Shown here piece by piece: positions 11,794 through 24,769 of a stretch of 64,000 nucleotides of DNA (position 1 is its first letter; every line of letters begins with the position of its first letter). Under the pieces are notes generated by a model that saw nothing but the letters and a program-made list of their open reading frames with translations, was not told the DNA's origin and searched no databases. Source of the DNA: Paralvinella palmiformis (taxonomy: Eukaryota; Annelida; Polychaeta; Terebellida; Alvinellidae); contig JAODUP010000189.1 of the NCBI GenBank assembly GCA_025642065.1, positions 252,001 through 316,000 of the forward strand, in the 5' to 3' direction. A program made the position numbers and the translations under genes.

Positions 11794-12204
11794 ACTTTTA
11801 TCATTTACTTCACACTCAATCAGTTACTTGGTTACATTCAGCATTACAGCTATTATACAATACAATCTGATGGCTTTTCAAGTCATAATGTAAACATATT
11901 TTATACGTACGCTTGTTTAATAAATCATATTTACCATATTATTTACTGGGCTGTGATTGGATACTATTTTATTAAGGCGGTTCTTTGTTGGCCAAATATT
12001 GTTTTCCCTGATAATTTTAATGACAGTGACTTTATTGATATCATTAGTCACTCCTTCCTCTATATCTTGTCTTGCAAGTTATAGATAAATTTAGGGGTTT
12101 TGTGAGTAAACATATCATCAAAAGTTTATGTTTACATTGATCACTTTGAACTGGCCACAGAGAGTGGCTAATTCAATATACCTCAATATATGTGCATACA
12201 TACT

Positions 12205-12364
12205 CGGGGTCGCCACAGATCACTACCACCGTGTTCGAATCTCGGCTTGGGCATATCTGAAGGTTGTTTTGTCTTTCACTTCGCTTCATTACCTTTGGAG
12301 GTCGCTCGGCCCATTTAGCCTACCATGTGCACAAAGGTGGCCATCAATCATCATCATCATCATC
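12205..12364 (+). repeat. SINE family A copy (5' shortened)
   Basis: Begins in the head at CACAGATCACTACCACC, has the B-box-like GTTCGAATCTCGG, then the body GGGCATATCTGAAGG...TTCGCTTCATTACCTTTGG...AGCCTACCATGTGCACAAA and ends in ATCATC repeats. Confidence 0.8.
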
Positions 12365-12872
12365 TCAGTGTTGACATGTAGAGAGTGGTGATGTTACACA
12401 CATAACTGAAAACAACCATACCAAAACACATACGTGTTGATGACGTCAACATAGCACTCTGTGTGTGCAGAACTTGATGAGTGAAAACAGACAGAACTGA
12501 ATATTCGTGATGATGCTTTATATGGCACTGCAATGCTGCTCGGGTTCTGAATTGCATACATGCGATTAAAATATCCACATATTGTAATCTCTTTTGTGTT
12601 TAATAAACTGACAGTTCTGATAAGTTTAAGGTATAAAACTTCTAGAATTAGTCTTATCTACAGTTTGAATAAGGATTTCTGTATTTCGGAGTAGGATGTT
12701 CATATTCATAAACATCAGTAAGGTCATATTGTAATATTGTGTGTGTCTGTGTGTGTGTGCACGTGTGTGTGTGTAATTTTTATTTTATGTTTTATATATA
12801 ACTTTAGACATTTTATTTGGTACAACTCACTCTTTACGTAATTGTTGATATTTGTGTGTTTTTTTCCTTCAG

Positions 12873-12972
12873 AGTTTTGACCCGTATGGTGTCAGCTATA
12901 CATAAAGCCAAAAGTCATGACAGAGATGGTGGGGACCAGGACAAACCTGATATCTTACAGACATATGTCAAG
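12873..12972 (+). CDS. DOCK-D exon 10
   Basis: One base plus 33 codons, VLTRMVSAIHKAKSHDRD to ILQTYVK, equal to the family TRVIIHVV.QCHEEG...LRSYVK helix pair. The donor is the first GT of a long GT microsatellite (12973-13046), so the exact splice register inside GTGTGT is set by AAG|GTGTGT. Confidence 0.9.
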
Positions 12973-13002
12973 GTGTGTGTGTGTGTGTGTGTGTGTGTTT
13001 GT

Positions 13003-13046
<44 letters not shown>
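12973..13046. repeat. GT microsatellite fused to a 5' splice site
   Basis: About 70 bases of nearly pure GT with short interruptions, starting exactly at the donor of exon 10. Confidence 0.95.
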
Positions 13047-13047
<1 letters not shown>

Positions 13048-13225
13048 TTTCCTAACAGTATATCATGAAATTTGTGAATCAGGATAAATATATTTGTATT
13101 ATTACTTAGTTGTCCTTCAATCAGTTGAAGTAGTTTTACAACATACACACACATGCACATGCACACATCTATGTATGTGTAAAATAACAACCAATTAATC
13201 GCTGTTTTATCCACTGTTCTACCAG

Positions 13226-13426
13226 TTTGTGTTTGTCACCGAGCCAGCAGCCAGTACACGCGATAAGACTGTCCACGAGCAATTAGCCATGCAGCTGAAG
13301 ACGTTTACGACACTGCACATCGCCGAGCCGGCAGACATTGAAGCGACACTGAACCATCTCTGGTTCTTCTTTGAGGTGGTCTCCAAGAGTATGGCTCAAC
13401 ATCTGCTATCTACAGGACGCATAAAG
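13226..13426 (+). CDS. DOCK-D exon 11
   Basis: 67 codons. Contains KTVHEQLAMQLKTFTTL and LNHLWFFFEVVSKSMAQHLL, matching KTVHEELTK.MTTIL and KYSWFFFDVLIKSMAQHL. Phase 0 at both ends (TCTACCAG acceptor, AAG|GTTTGT donor). Confidence 0.96.
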
Positions 13427-13935
13427 GTTTGTGACCAGTCTACGTGGCAAGCGAGGGGGTGTCGGTATTTTGTTCAGTCTTGATGTCATTGGGAACCCGT
13501 TGTTGAGGGATTATGTCGTAGGATAATACGTGAATCAAATAAAACCTTTTGCTGATGATTGAAACATCCCCCAGATATAGGATTTTATCTGTTTATGATG
13601 GGTATTTATTATTCAATATCAGTGTTCCATATAACAGACGGGTCTCGGGTCAATGACCCGACAGTGGCAGCCCTGTGACCAGACAGACTGTAGTCTGCTA
13701 AGACAGAGATATTTGTTAATTTTCCATGTACATGGCGATCTTTCCCAGACCATCACCCCTGCTGCTTCACAGGGTGTTCTTAGCATGATGCATTGGAATC
13801 AATTTATGAATGAACTTTAATTAGGTCAATTTGATTGTCCAATTCACCTCACATAACAGCCAATCAGCTGTGGTGCTTTTATACGCCTGGCAGCACAGGC
13901 CAGCCACACCATGAGGGGGAGGCTGTATACAGTAG

Positions 13936-14285
13936 GCCTACTATCTACGGTTCAGCACCCGGCACTTGGTGCCAACGATCACAGGTTCGAACCCTGCAAG
14001 AGGTCGAAACCTTTCCAGAGATTAATTTCTCAGCCCACAACATCGTGGGTGGCTGACCACATTAAATGTTGTTGCTGTCTCCCTTGAATTATTTAAAATA
14101 AAGGGGGACGTTAAAAAAAACCCTGAGGACGTAAAACACTCTGGCAGTGACCATTTTTTTTATTTTGGCTCCATCTTTCCGTAGTGCTCCCCTGTAAGTG
14201 GTGGGGGAAGAGTTCTCAACCACTCCAACATAGAGGCTGTCCCGAATAAGCAACAGCCTGGGGATTCTCCCCAAACAACATAACA
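13936..14285 (+). repeat. SINE family C copy (about 340 bp)
   Basis: tRNA-like head with GGCACTTGGTGCCAACG and GGTTCGAACCC (B box), then AGATTAATTTCTCAGC, AAAGGGGGACGTT, AAAACACTCTGGCAGTGACC, CTCCATCTTTCC, AACCACTCCAACATAGAGG and CAGCCTGGGGATTCTC. A second copy with the same order of blocks is at 50449-50775. Confidence 0.85.
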
Positions 14286-14814
14286 GAAACAGTAGGCCTA
14301 CTGCACACAGGATGTCACTGTTTGATGCCTCTAATCTTGTCTGTTGAATGTGTCCACGTGAGAGCTGCAGTGTGTGCGCACAAGGGGAAAAATGTCCAGT
14401 TTCAGACAGTTATTATTGTAACTGTAAACATGAAGCGACAGATTTCTTTATCAGAGGCTTGGGGCCAACTCGAGACCTAGTAATTGAATGCTTTTATTAC
14501 AAATATTGTTCTATGTTTTAAGTTGCTTTCAGTTTCACTATTGAAATAATGGTGCTTTGTGCGATAATGTGAGTTATCTAGGTCACACAGAGCAATAAGA
14601 CTGTATGAAATGTGGTGTTGGGGGGTGGGAAATTGCAGGGGGCGTGGCATGGGTCATAATTGATTGAATTTCCAGTAATTACTTTGTCATTTATTTACCC
14701 TAAACAAAATATTAACTGGTGATTTTTTTCGACACTGTGGATGATGTGGTTAAAGCAGCATGGATACCAGGATATCAAAATACGGAATATAAGGCTGAGC
14801 CTGTCTCGTATTCT

Positions 14815-15072
14815 TTACGCCACATATCTCATTGTGTGCCACTGTTTATCAAACCTAGTTTTAAATATATTGAGGGTAGTGTCCACAACAGTTCCTTCAG
14901 AGAGTGAATTCCAGTCTTGACCTAATCTTTTAGCTGAACACATACTTTTGAACTTCAAGCTTACTGTGACGCACGAGTAACTTTTGCTAGTGCCCCTGGT
15001 AGCTTGTCCTTCAGCTCTGAGAAAGAATATCTCGGGATCAAGACGATCTAACCCATTCATGATTTTTAACAC
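14815..15072 (-). pseudogene. Non-LTR retrotransposon RT C-terminal fragment
   Basis: Minus-strand ORF of 85 codons: KIMNGLDRLDPEIFF, then RAEGQATRGTSKSY, AKRLGQDWNSLSE and NIFKTRFDKQW. This is the pattern at the end of many LINE (Jockey/CR1/L2-type) reverse transcriptases: (I)LNG.D..DP..FF, TRGHS.K, R....WN.LP..VV, N.FK.RLDK.W. Only this C-terminal tail is recognisable; the catalytic part is absent, so it is a 5'-truncated dead copy. Confidence 0.75.
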
Positions 15073-16275
15073 CTGGATGCTGCCAGTGAACCAAATATTT
15101 CTTTTATTTACATGCTTTGGGCATCCTTTAAAAGTAATAAATCACTTGGGAGATGAGAACCAAACAGGTTCCTTAGCATAGGACCAGCAGGCTTAAAATC
15201 TACTTATAAATTATCAAGTTTCATCTACACACCATAAATAACGCTACCTATGTACATGTATGTAGGTGATTATTAGTAGGACAGTACACATGAGAAACAT
15301 CCTGCAAACTTGAAATAGTGACACACTTGTGCAAAACACTCTGTAATTGATTAATTTAGTAAAAATAGTACCATAATAACTGAACTTGTCAAAATAATAC
15401 CTTCAGTGTTGCTGTGGGAGGTGGAATTGCGGATTCTATATCACAATATATATTTATGACCAAAAAGTATGAACTGAAAAATATTTCTAAATTTGTAATT
15501 ATTATTTAGTCTTCAAATGGCAGGATCCACTTTAATATAAATTTTTCATTATTTTGATGACAATGACAAAAAACACTCCTTCTATTTGAATACAGAACAC
15601 ACACAAAAGCTAATTAACATCCAGTATTGTTTGTTCTACAGGCTCTTAAAGTTTCCAATGAACTGACACAACTCACTATTCCAGCTCTGTGATCTCATGC
15701 AGGCGTGGATCTATTTTTCACTAAAATCAATTTATGAACCCCCCTCAGGATCACTGGTTCCATGACTGGTAATTACTGGTCTACCATAATAATGTATTGA
15801 ATTGATAGAGAATTGTTTGATGATTAATATCTATATGATCTAGTCTGTGTGTGAATAATACAATTATATGGAAAAGGAAAATATAAGCGTGAAAACAATA
15901 TGATACCAATGTGCTACATGACAAGATGGCTCAGCAGCAGCAGGTTGAAATACAAAAACAATATATAATACAAATAATATCTACTTGTGCTCCCAAGACA
16001 TTGAAGTATACCTCCAATTGTTTCTCACAGAATAATTTCTACAATTTATCTGGCGGGGGAGGGGATTTCGTCGTGCGAACCCCTAGACTGCTAGGGTCAT
16101 GCGCTATATTTTTCATCGACCCCTTTCTTTTTTTTGGTGACCCTCCAACCTCAAATATTATCTGGAAATCCTGAAATATTGCCTGTGATCTTAGAGCAGG
16201 TGATAAATAAGCTTAGAAAATTTTATGATGGCATAGATCACTTGAAGTATAATTCAGTATTGTAGTATTATCCAG

Positions 16276-16710
16276 GGTTCCCATGCATCCTGGAAAACCT
16301 GAAAAATAATGAATTCGTTTTCCAGGTCCTGGAAATGTCCTTTTACTAAATCAGGAAATGTCCTGGAAAAAATATTGCCTGTGAAAAAATCCATTTAGAA
16401 CAAAAATGCCTGTGAATAAATATTATGCCTGTAGGAGAAAATTTCTATTGTAGAAGAAAAAGAGTACCTGTACATAGTCTTAATATCCTATGTCATTTAA
16501 ATTTAAATAAAAGTGGGTGGATCAGACTGGTAGAAGTGGTACCATAAAAATATCAATAATCAATCATACATTGAATAAATATTATATGCTTATTCACACA
16601 TATCTTTATTACCTTTAAATCTTGTATACTTTGTCCTGGGAAATAGTCATTTGTCCAGGAAAAGTCCTGGAAATGTCCTGGAAAATATTATTTCCTTGGC
16701 TGTGGGAACC
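16276..16710 (+). mobile_element. CCTGGAAA-type element with GGTTCCCA inverted ends
   Basis: Starts GGTTCCCATGCATCC and ends GGCTGTGGGAACC, an inverted repeat of GGTTCCCA. GTCCTGGAAATGTCCTGG-like repeats flank a unique centre. Related to 6668-6912. No ORF of note; I call it a non-autonomous (MITE-like) element without a clear superfamily. Confidence 0.55.
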
Positions 16711-16732
16711 ATGATTATGTCATAATATAGTA

Positions 16733-16960
16733 ATGGTGGCAGTGATGATGGTGGTAGTTTTAGTAGTTGTAGTAGTGATGGTAGTATCGGTGGGGGTAGT
16801 AGTGGTAGTGGTATTAGTTATGGTACTGTTGATGGTGGTAGTAGTAAAAATAATAATGGTGGTAATGATGGTGGTAGTAGTAGTACTGGTGGTTGTGGTG
16901 GTGGTGGTGGTAGTAGTAATAGTAATAATAGTAGTCGTAGTGGTGGTAATAGTTGTCTGA
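16733..16960. repeat. GGT/AGT trinucleotide-rich tract
   Basis: About 230 bases made of GGT, AGT, AAT and GAT triplets, giving a long Val-rich ORF by composition only. Confidence 0.9.
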
Positions 16961-17221
16961 ATGACAGTTATTAAAAGTGGTTGGCTGATGTAGTGTTAGT
17001 TACATAGATGGTCTGTAAGTTCACTCTTCTCCACAAGGTCTAATTCTAATTAAATTTATAATATATGATCTGGTCTTGGGAGAAACCTGCTGTTAGAGAC
17101 TTTTGACCCCTGTGGTACTTGCTAGCAACAGTAATCAATCAAATTAATTCGTGTTGAGTGGTTGACATCTGATTTGACAGCTGAAAGCAGCTGCGTATTA
17201 GATAATTTTTCTGTGCTTCAG

Positions 17222-17368
17222 ATGCCGCGCGATGAGAGATTTCCATCCAGCTTTTTGGAAACGGTCCAGACTCTGTTGACGAACATCACAGCACTGATAC
17301 TGCAGACGTACAGAGAGAGGCCTCATGAAATGAAAAATGCCAACATCAGTCTGGCCCACTTCATAAAG
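17222..17368 (+). CDS. DOCK-D exon 12
   Basis: 49 codons: RDERFPSSFLETVQTLL, TALILQTYRERPHEM and KNANISLAHFIK. Same as the family NQRFPASY...VE.LV....PHI...(R/K)(D/E)NP...KNAN.SLA.F.K. Acceptor CTGTGCTTCAG, donor AAG|GTGAAG, phase 0 on both sides. Confidence 0.96.
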
Positions 17369-17473
17369 GTGAAGTTCTACACATGCGTATTGTGAATGAT
17401 TGAATCCTCAACCAAATGCACTGTGATAGTGTATATCACAACACTTGTATTTGATACATTTGCTTTTGCGTCA

Positions 17474-17655
17474 GATGCCTCCGTGTTCTAGTTGGTAGCA
17501 CGTTGGACCACAGATCACTACCACCTGAGTTCTAATCTCGGCGTGGACATATCTGAAGGGTGTTTCATCTTTGACTTCGCTTCATTCCCTTTAGAGGTCG
17601 CTTGGCCCATTTTGCCTACCATGTGCACAAAAGTGGCCGTAAAACATCAATCATC
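17474..17655 (+). repeat. SINE family A copy, near full length
   Basis: Full arrangement: tRNA-like head (TCTAGTTGGTAGCACG; B-box GAGTTCTAATCTCGG), body GACATATCTGAAGGGTG to CTACCATGTGCACAAAAG, tail GGCCGTAAAACATCAATCATC. Just downstream of exon 12. Confidence 0.85.
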
Positions 17656-18146
17656 TTGTACAGATCACCAGACATTTTGTTAGTGAACAACTGAGGTATA
17701 CAAATGATTGGCCCATAAATGAATAGCCATAAAACATCAAGCATCATCATCATTTGCTTACTGTGTAAACAAATTTGGATTATCAGTCAAACGATCGTTT
17801 GACGTTCAGGTTTATGGAGCAAGAAATCTAACTATGAGAATAAATTTGGCAAACATTCAAATCTTTTAATTTCTTCACTTTTTTAAATTATCATTTATGT
17901 AATATTTTACACATTCATTTTAGCAACTAAAACTTATTTTATTCACATTCAATCAGATATTCCGGTGTCTGTACTCAATATTCTGATCTGTTTGATGTTG
18001 TTTGTTATTTGTAAACAAATTAATCATTTATATAATTAGCACCTTTTTAATTCTTTAAATGCTTTGTTAATGAAAATATAAAATGTTTTAGTTTGCTATA
18101 ACATATTTTGACAATGATTTAGTTAAAAATAATCTTCACCATACAG

Positions 18147-18230
18147 AGGTGTTTCACGTTCATGGACCGAGGATTTGTGTTCCGGTTAATCAACAGCTAC
18201 ATTGAGATGTACAGCCCTGGAGATCCAAAG
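18147..18230 (+). CDS. DOCK-D exon 13
   Basis: 28 codons: RCFTFMDRGFVFRLINSYIE and MYSPGDPK, matching the highly conserved KRCFTFMDRGFVF..INNYI....PGDPK. Acceptor ACCATACAG, donor AAG|GTCAGT, phase 0 on both sides. Confidence 0.97.
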
Positions 18231-18443
18231 GTCAGTACACAGTGGTGGATGTTTATGCTGATGTCATAATGAATCGAGTTCTTCTGGTCCATATGCAAAT
18301 ATCAACCTGTGGCTATGGCAGCCATGTTATTTCATTCTGTTGCTTCTGGAGAGACTTGATGTACTGGTTAAAAATATGTAGCATTTTTTCAGATGACAAC
18401 TACAGTGTAACAACCAGCTGACTGCGACTATTTTGTTTTCTAG

Positions 18444-18549
18444 ATCTTGCAGAACTTCAAGTTCGACTTTCTTTCCGTCATCTGTAGTCACGAGCATTAC
18501 ATTCCCCTCAACCTGCCGCTGATGAGAAAACAGGTGAAGAACTACAAAG
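18444..18549 (+). CDS. DOCK-D exon 14
   Basis: 35 codons plus one base: [20 protein letters not shown] then [12 protein letters not shown]. Matches [21 protein letters not shown]. Donor AAAG|GTATGG; the split Asp codon is completed by exon 15. Confidence 0.97.
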
Positions 18550-21500
18550 GTATGGCTCAAAAGGACAGCTCCATATTGGACTAAAAATGTTTATTTGGCT
18601 CAGACAGAACATTGTTTATGGTCAGCACAATACAATTTTTTCAGGTGACCATTCCCCAAAGACAGCCATTTCTTATTTATAAATTTGACATTTGACTCTA
18701 AACTAAACATTTTATAGAATTGGTGTTTTCTTCTCCAAGTTCATTCCCTTGTTTTTAACCCATCTTGTCGGATTCATGTGTGGTCTTAATAATACTCAGA
18801 TTCAGTCATAGTAACAAATCAACTTATTCTTCCCTGCAGACATCCAGCTTAGGGTATTAAATCCCAGTGTTTTCTGTTTGTTGGATGTTTCATTCATCAG
18901 TAAAATGCTTCAGATTTATAATCTCATTTCCCTGGACGCTAGCAATTAGTCCAATAATATTATATCCTAGGTGATATCAGCATGGAAACTGAGCAAAGCA
19001 ACTGTTTATTCACTCACAGAAAGTTCCAGGTTCTAGGATCGAATCCTAGTGGTGCCTTAGGCTGTAGAATGTTTGATCAGAGCATCTCATTTCCCTTGAA
19101 ATCAGCCTGCTTTTTAAGTCAAATATAAAAGCACAGCTGCCTTCCCATTGGCCCTCCTTCTTGGAAACAATGTCCTCATAACTGATTTGAGCGCTTTATA
19201 TAGTCAACATACTGTGGTTTCACATTTCATAACTTGGTCAGACAATACCAAGATGTATATACACACACAATCACACACACACACATACACATACACACAA
19301 AGAGGTAGAGAAAATCATCTTTCACAGATTTAAACAGTTGTGATTCACAGAAAATAATTTTATGCCATTCTCAGAGAAAATGTACACAATTTATAGACAA
19401 AGGCATTTATCATTCAATTATAATTTGAATCAAACACATATAAATTGTGATATATTCGGAGATAAACACTGACCATTTCAAACAGACCATATACCATTCA
19501 CCGACAGACCCTTATGAAATTTATCTGGCTAGATTGTTAATGTGTTTTTTCTCCATAGTTTACAGGGAGTCGACGTTAAAGAGACTATGTAAGCACGTTT
19601 ATTTAGCATGGTACACCAAGTTATATAAAACAGTTACTGTAAGCTCTACCTAAGCAAGCGGCTGTACAATAAGTGAAGACTTTAAGAGTCGTCTCCAGAT
19701 TAAAGCGGCAGTCTTCAGTTATCATAATACTGCAGATGTCATTTAGTCGAAGCATTGCTTAACCACGGATGAGGTTCAAAAATAATAATAAATGTTTCAA
19801 ACATTTGTTGCTTCTTGAACCATTGAAAATTAATTTCTCTTGACGAAAATTAATAATATATTTTTCTTGTAATTTCTGCTTGGTATTGATATCCAAGAGA
19901 ATATTTTACATGAAGATTGCTACTTTAAGAAATATAACTACATTTCTGGTAGTTGTGATAACTACTTGGAAATTAACAGTACCTCTTTCTTCGATACGCT
20001 ATTTATTCCTTAATATCTTACAGAATTAAATTTTGGAACTTTTTATTTAAATTTCATAAATATATCTGAAGGTAGACAACTTGTGTCTGGGAATAACTAA
20101 ACAGGAAAGTTATAGCTGGCTTACACCATAATATTAAAGATAATATCAGTAAAAGCTTCTTTTTCCCACGTTATGTCAACAAATGTTTTGTATGAGTAAT
20201 TTTCATGAGCATGTTGGTGCCTTTAACACCAGAGAAAAGTTTATGTGAGCAAATAGTAATTACCAATAATTAGCGAGTAGATTTTATGGTTCTGTTTGTC
20301 TGATGTCATTTCAGTGTTAATAATTTGAATAAGAAATATACACACTTAAAATAGAAATTATGACTTAGTGCCGTTAATTTTGTGCTGTGTCATTATTAGA
20401 TTGTTTCCACTGAGGTGGGGGTTATAATGATGACTAAGACAAACAGGGTGCAACCAATTTTACGGTAAACGCTTTTTTACGTAAATAAAGTCACTGGTCT
20501 TGTCTTGGAACTAGTTTCACGTGTTAGTTGGTATATTTCAATACAGGTTCTATGCCATTCTTTGACTGGGATAACACGAGCAAGTATCATTTTCAGTAAC
20601 TAGTCTATTTGTCTATCACACGGAGACCTTAGTTTCGCAGATTCTCGACGTACTTGCTTATCTCGTAAATGTCTTGGAATTCTGACTGTTGTCTACTGCT
20701 TAATATTAGGTGACAGCCATTGACCTGCTGACAGCTAATATTAAGGCCAATTTCTCCACGACTCATACGTAACTTTCTGGACAGTCAGGATTCGAGCGTA
20801 GATGTCTAGACGAGACCTCGCAATAGCTGTTCACTCGATGTAGTGGCCATTGTATTTGGTGGTGTCTGCCTTCGTAAATGCGGCTAGGTTGGCAAGATGC
20901 TGTGTGCTCGGCATTATTTTGCCAAATTTCCCAACCCTTGGCCAACCTTGTTAGCCTTTTCCTGACTTTCATTATTATCCTGTGTCGTCTCCTGGTTCGG
21001 TTCAGATCCTCTCTGTAGAATGTCGTTTTTTGCATGGCTGCCAAATTCTGGGCTCACCGACACGGATGTCCGTAAACGCTTTCAATTGTTAGGCAGAAAT
21101 ATTTATTTCCACTCGTACCCAAACAAATAAACCAGAGTAATCTATAATTAGATATTTAACACATAGTCGTATTTAGTATACTATTAGTGGTTCACGACCA
21201 TTAAGTATTATCTATAACACATACAGTGTTGGTTTGTTTTATGTATTCAGCGTGTGTCGTGTGTCTAACCTTAAAACTAATTGTTGGAAGAATATAATAA
21301 TAAATAAAATTAATAAAGATAATGTTTGTTTCTGGTCATCATCATCATCATCATTGTCAATTGTATGCTATCACCATTACTACAATAGGAGATTATTTAT
21401 TTAGAGTTCTGTTATAATCATTAATTCAACTAAAAGTATAATTGATTACCGCAATCAGTCGGAAAACCTGACCCCAAAAGATGTCTCTTGAAGCAGCAGA

Positions 21501-22191
21501 AATATTTCCAAATCTTTCATTTCCAGTGATTGAACTATATAAGCTAGATATCACTTCTTCCCTTACAGATGTTCACTGAGTGTTTGGCTTTAAATGACCA
21601 CCTGAAATGTGTTTCTTTTATTGCGTCGTTACTGAGACGATGCGACGATATCAAGAAACGCGGCCGTTTTTCTCTTTTTGTCAATGTCGTGGCCGTCCGA
21701 AACATTCACTTTTCTAGCGATGTTAACATAATGACATTCTAAGCAGTGTCCCTTTTGTCTACATCGTTGCTTAAAAACGTGCTTTTCTTTTCTGGCTGTT
21801 AATGTCTGATAAAGCACATTCTTTTTCTCACAATATTAATGCTGTGGCATCACGATCGTTGACCGTTTTATGTTAATCGCATCTGACTGTTGTTGTTTAT
21901 CATTATTAATGTGCTCCATGTCTTGCGTCTCGCAGATATTAACAAAGCTTTGTTCTCGTTTTTTTTCTTTCCATCCCCCCCTCACCGATCTCCTTCTCAT
22001 CCAATACGTCAACACGCATCACTTCCGTCCAATAGAAATCAGACCAGAAGGTAACCGTTGACACACACACACACACACATATTATGTGCTAAGTAACCAT
22101 AACAACATTTTCTTTGTCTAATTTCCAATAGCCAGTTTAATCCCCAGCTTAATCCTTATTGGCATTAGTGTGTATTTGTAACCTCCAAAGA

Positions 22192-22194
<3 letters not shown>

Positions 22195-22229
<35 letters not shown>
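22195..22229. repeat. TA microsatellite
   Basis: Pure TA dinucleotide run. Confidence 0.95.
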
Positions 22230-22231
<2 letters not shown>

Positions 22232-22803
22232 AGATCTACGGAAATCTGTTATTCTCGTTAGTTGCAATTATGATCTCATTAAATGTGTATCCCGTGAGAT
22301 TAAGCATCCATAAAGATGGAGGTTACAGATATATCTCATCCTCAGTAGGTAATTTTGAGCTACGTTCGATGTGGGTTCGGTTTGAGCTTGTCTGACAGGT
22401 GCGAGCTTGCTTGTTTTTTGGGGTTTTTTTTTTGGGGGGGGGGGATAGATAGGATGGCATTCCTGAAGATGAGCCAGAAGTTGTGTTAGACTATTTATGT
22501 AGATAGAACATTTTTGAGTCCACCATTTTGATCAGTTCATTTGTCATCCAAATCCATAAGTATCTTGCTAACCCCCCTCCCCCCAATCCCTCCCTCCCTT
22601 CCTACCATTCCTGGAGGTAATTAGTATTGTTGTTTTATGTTTTCATTTGGTTTTTGTCATAATTAGCTTTCACCCTCTTTTGTAAATACACCTCACCGAG
22701 TTGTTTTCTTGTTGTTGTCTTTTCTCGGCTTTGGTGTCAATTTTGTTGTTTGCATCTTTTTGTTACTGACCTTTATTATTCCTTCCCGGTGTTGTGCTTA
22801 TTG

Positions 22804-22806
<3 letters not shown>

Positions 22807-22839
<33 letters not shown>
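22807..22839. repeat. GT microsatellite
   Basis: Pure GT dinucleotide run inside intron 14. Confidence 0.95.
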
Positions 22840-22841
<2 letters not shown>

Positions 22842-23202
22842 CTACTTGTGATCCATGACGTTACTTTTTGTTGTGCGTCTTTTATTTCCCTCCTTGCGTT
22901 GTTGCAGTATTTAATTTTAATGCATATTGTATTTATGGTGGTAATGGTAGCAACGCTATGGACTTCACTTGGGATCCAATACATTGAGCTTTCACAATAG
23001 GCTGAAGTAGATGTAATTTCTTTGCCATTAAATTAATAACTGCAGTAACTATTAAATTTTTTTTAATTTTCCAACATTAACCTCCGATGTATGTTTTTAT
23101 GTAAAATATTAGTTTTTATGAACTGCTATAGCTCGTAAATTAAAGATTAACGTTCATCAGCTGCCTGTCCAACACTTCCAATTTGCACACACTCTAAGCA
23201 GG

Positions 23203-23526
23203 TGTAATAAGTGATATTTATATAGCACCCTATCCAGATATATATGGTAGCTGTTCTAAGGCGCTTATACGGTATTATTATCCCTGGCTCAGACCTGTTC
23301 CAATCCAGGACACATCTCAACTCACAAGGGAGCATACAACGCATGTTGCCATTAAAGGCGCAAAGCGTTACTCGAACACATAGCCATCACGTCTTGTCGG
23401 GTTCTCATTTTTATGGATGAGTGAACCAGTCACCCAACATGACAGCATTGCAGCTCCGGAGCCTCAAACCCGCGACCATTCAGCTACAACTCCTATGCTC
23501 TAACTCACTGCGCTATCGCGGCTCGA
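23203..23526 (-). repeat. SINE family D copy (reverse orientation)
   Basis: Read on the minus strand it starts with a tRNA-like head (GAGCCGCGATAGCGCAGTGA, TTAGAGCATAGGAG, then the B-box-like GCGGGTTTGAGGC) and ends in a tail that reads GTGATATTTATATAGC on the plus strand. The 51487-51801 copy has the same block order. Confidence 0.85.
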
Positions 23527-24769
23527 AATGGAACCTGGGATGTATGAATACCATGTCTTGTGAAGTTGCAGTTGGGATGCATTCAATGTTTACTCAGGTT
23601 TATAAATGTTTGTATATTTATATGAATGGGTAAAAACCATCCAACTGAAACAACTGACTGGATATGCTAATATAGCCATATGCATGCTATTGGATTCCAA
23701 AGTAAGCTAAATAACGTGTAGAAAATTCAATATATCTCCAATAGTAATTAGGGTTATTTCAGTAATAATGTGCTATTTCATTATATTTATTCCTCAGACT
23801 TGTCCCATTTTCCACTGTCATGGAAAACCGCTAACTGGATCTAAACTTTGATGTAATTGGACAATGAATTGGCCATGATTGGCAGTAGCCACTGCACAGT
23901 TAACAATACAATTACGCAGTACATGCGTAATTAATCAGCGTTACACCAGGCCAAATAATGCCAATATGTGAACCAGTCAGTCGTGCAAAAGGATTTATTC
24001 AGTATTGTCTATATTGACTTTAATCGTGCGTCATCTTCTTTCCAATAAACCACACATCAGTATCAAAGCAGCACAATTATTGCTGCTGTTGTGGCTTACT
24101 GCTACTGGACTATTGTTAATTGATATACTTGAGCTACGGTTACTAATTAGTTGATTCGTGATGTGCATGTGCAAAGGAAGTGATGGACCCGTAGCTGTTA
24201 TATAATGTGTCCGGTTGTAGACACATAGCAACAACCTGATAATGAATGATGCTTTCCTTCACAATACAAGTTTCTTTCAGGATAAATATACCTGTCTGTT
24301 ATCATCGTTACGACGTGGGCTTCTCTAAGATTTTACCAATTTTTCTTCGTCTGTTAACTGATTAATTGTTTTGTGTATAATTCGATGCATATATACTATA
24401 TATACAAATATATATAGTTATTAAGAATATTTTGTTAGTATAAACTTTATTGTTTTCAGTATAATTGAAAATAATTAAATTTACAATTATTTTAAAGGCT
24501 TTATATTTCAGTTATCAGTACATCTGACAAAAGTTTTATTTACTTCTGTTACTAAATGATCAGTCAAATTGTTTGCATCTTGATTGTGCATTTTTCTTCA
24601 GAGTTTTCAGTTATTTCTGCTTTAAAACAAAACTGCCACATCAAGATTATTTCTGTATTAAATACCTTTGAGTCATCACGTAGAAATTATAGTCGCACGC
24701 TGTACATAATTTGTACACTGCCTTTAAGTTGTTAAAAATGCTAAAACCGACTGTGGAATGTTTTCACAG

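Larger units (their letters stand above)
13427..17221 (+). other. Intron 11 (3.8 kb)
   Basis: Contains a family C SINE (13936-14285), a non-LTR retrotransposon tail on the minus strand (14815-15072), a CCTGGAAA element (16276-16710) and a GGT/AGT trinucleotide tract (16733-16960). No exon seen in it. Confidence 0.65.
18550..24769 (+). other. Intron 14 (6.2 kb)
   Basis: Contains a family D SINE on the minus strand (23203-23526), an AT run (22195-22229), a GT run (22807-22839) and G/C homopolymer patches near 22430 and 22575. A minus-strand ORF at 20763-21044 has no match that I can name. No exon fits the phase-1 junction. Confidence 0.6.

Noticed and set aside
13645..13675. Short palindrome around CGGGTCTCGGGTCAATGACC
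   Set aside because: About 8 bases per arm; expected by chance at this scale and not linked to any other feature.
20763..21044. 93-codon minus-strand ORF rich in Arg
   Set aside because: Possibly an old mobile-element remnant, but I could not match any motif, so I do not report it as a feature.
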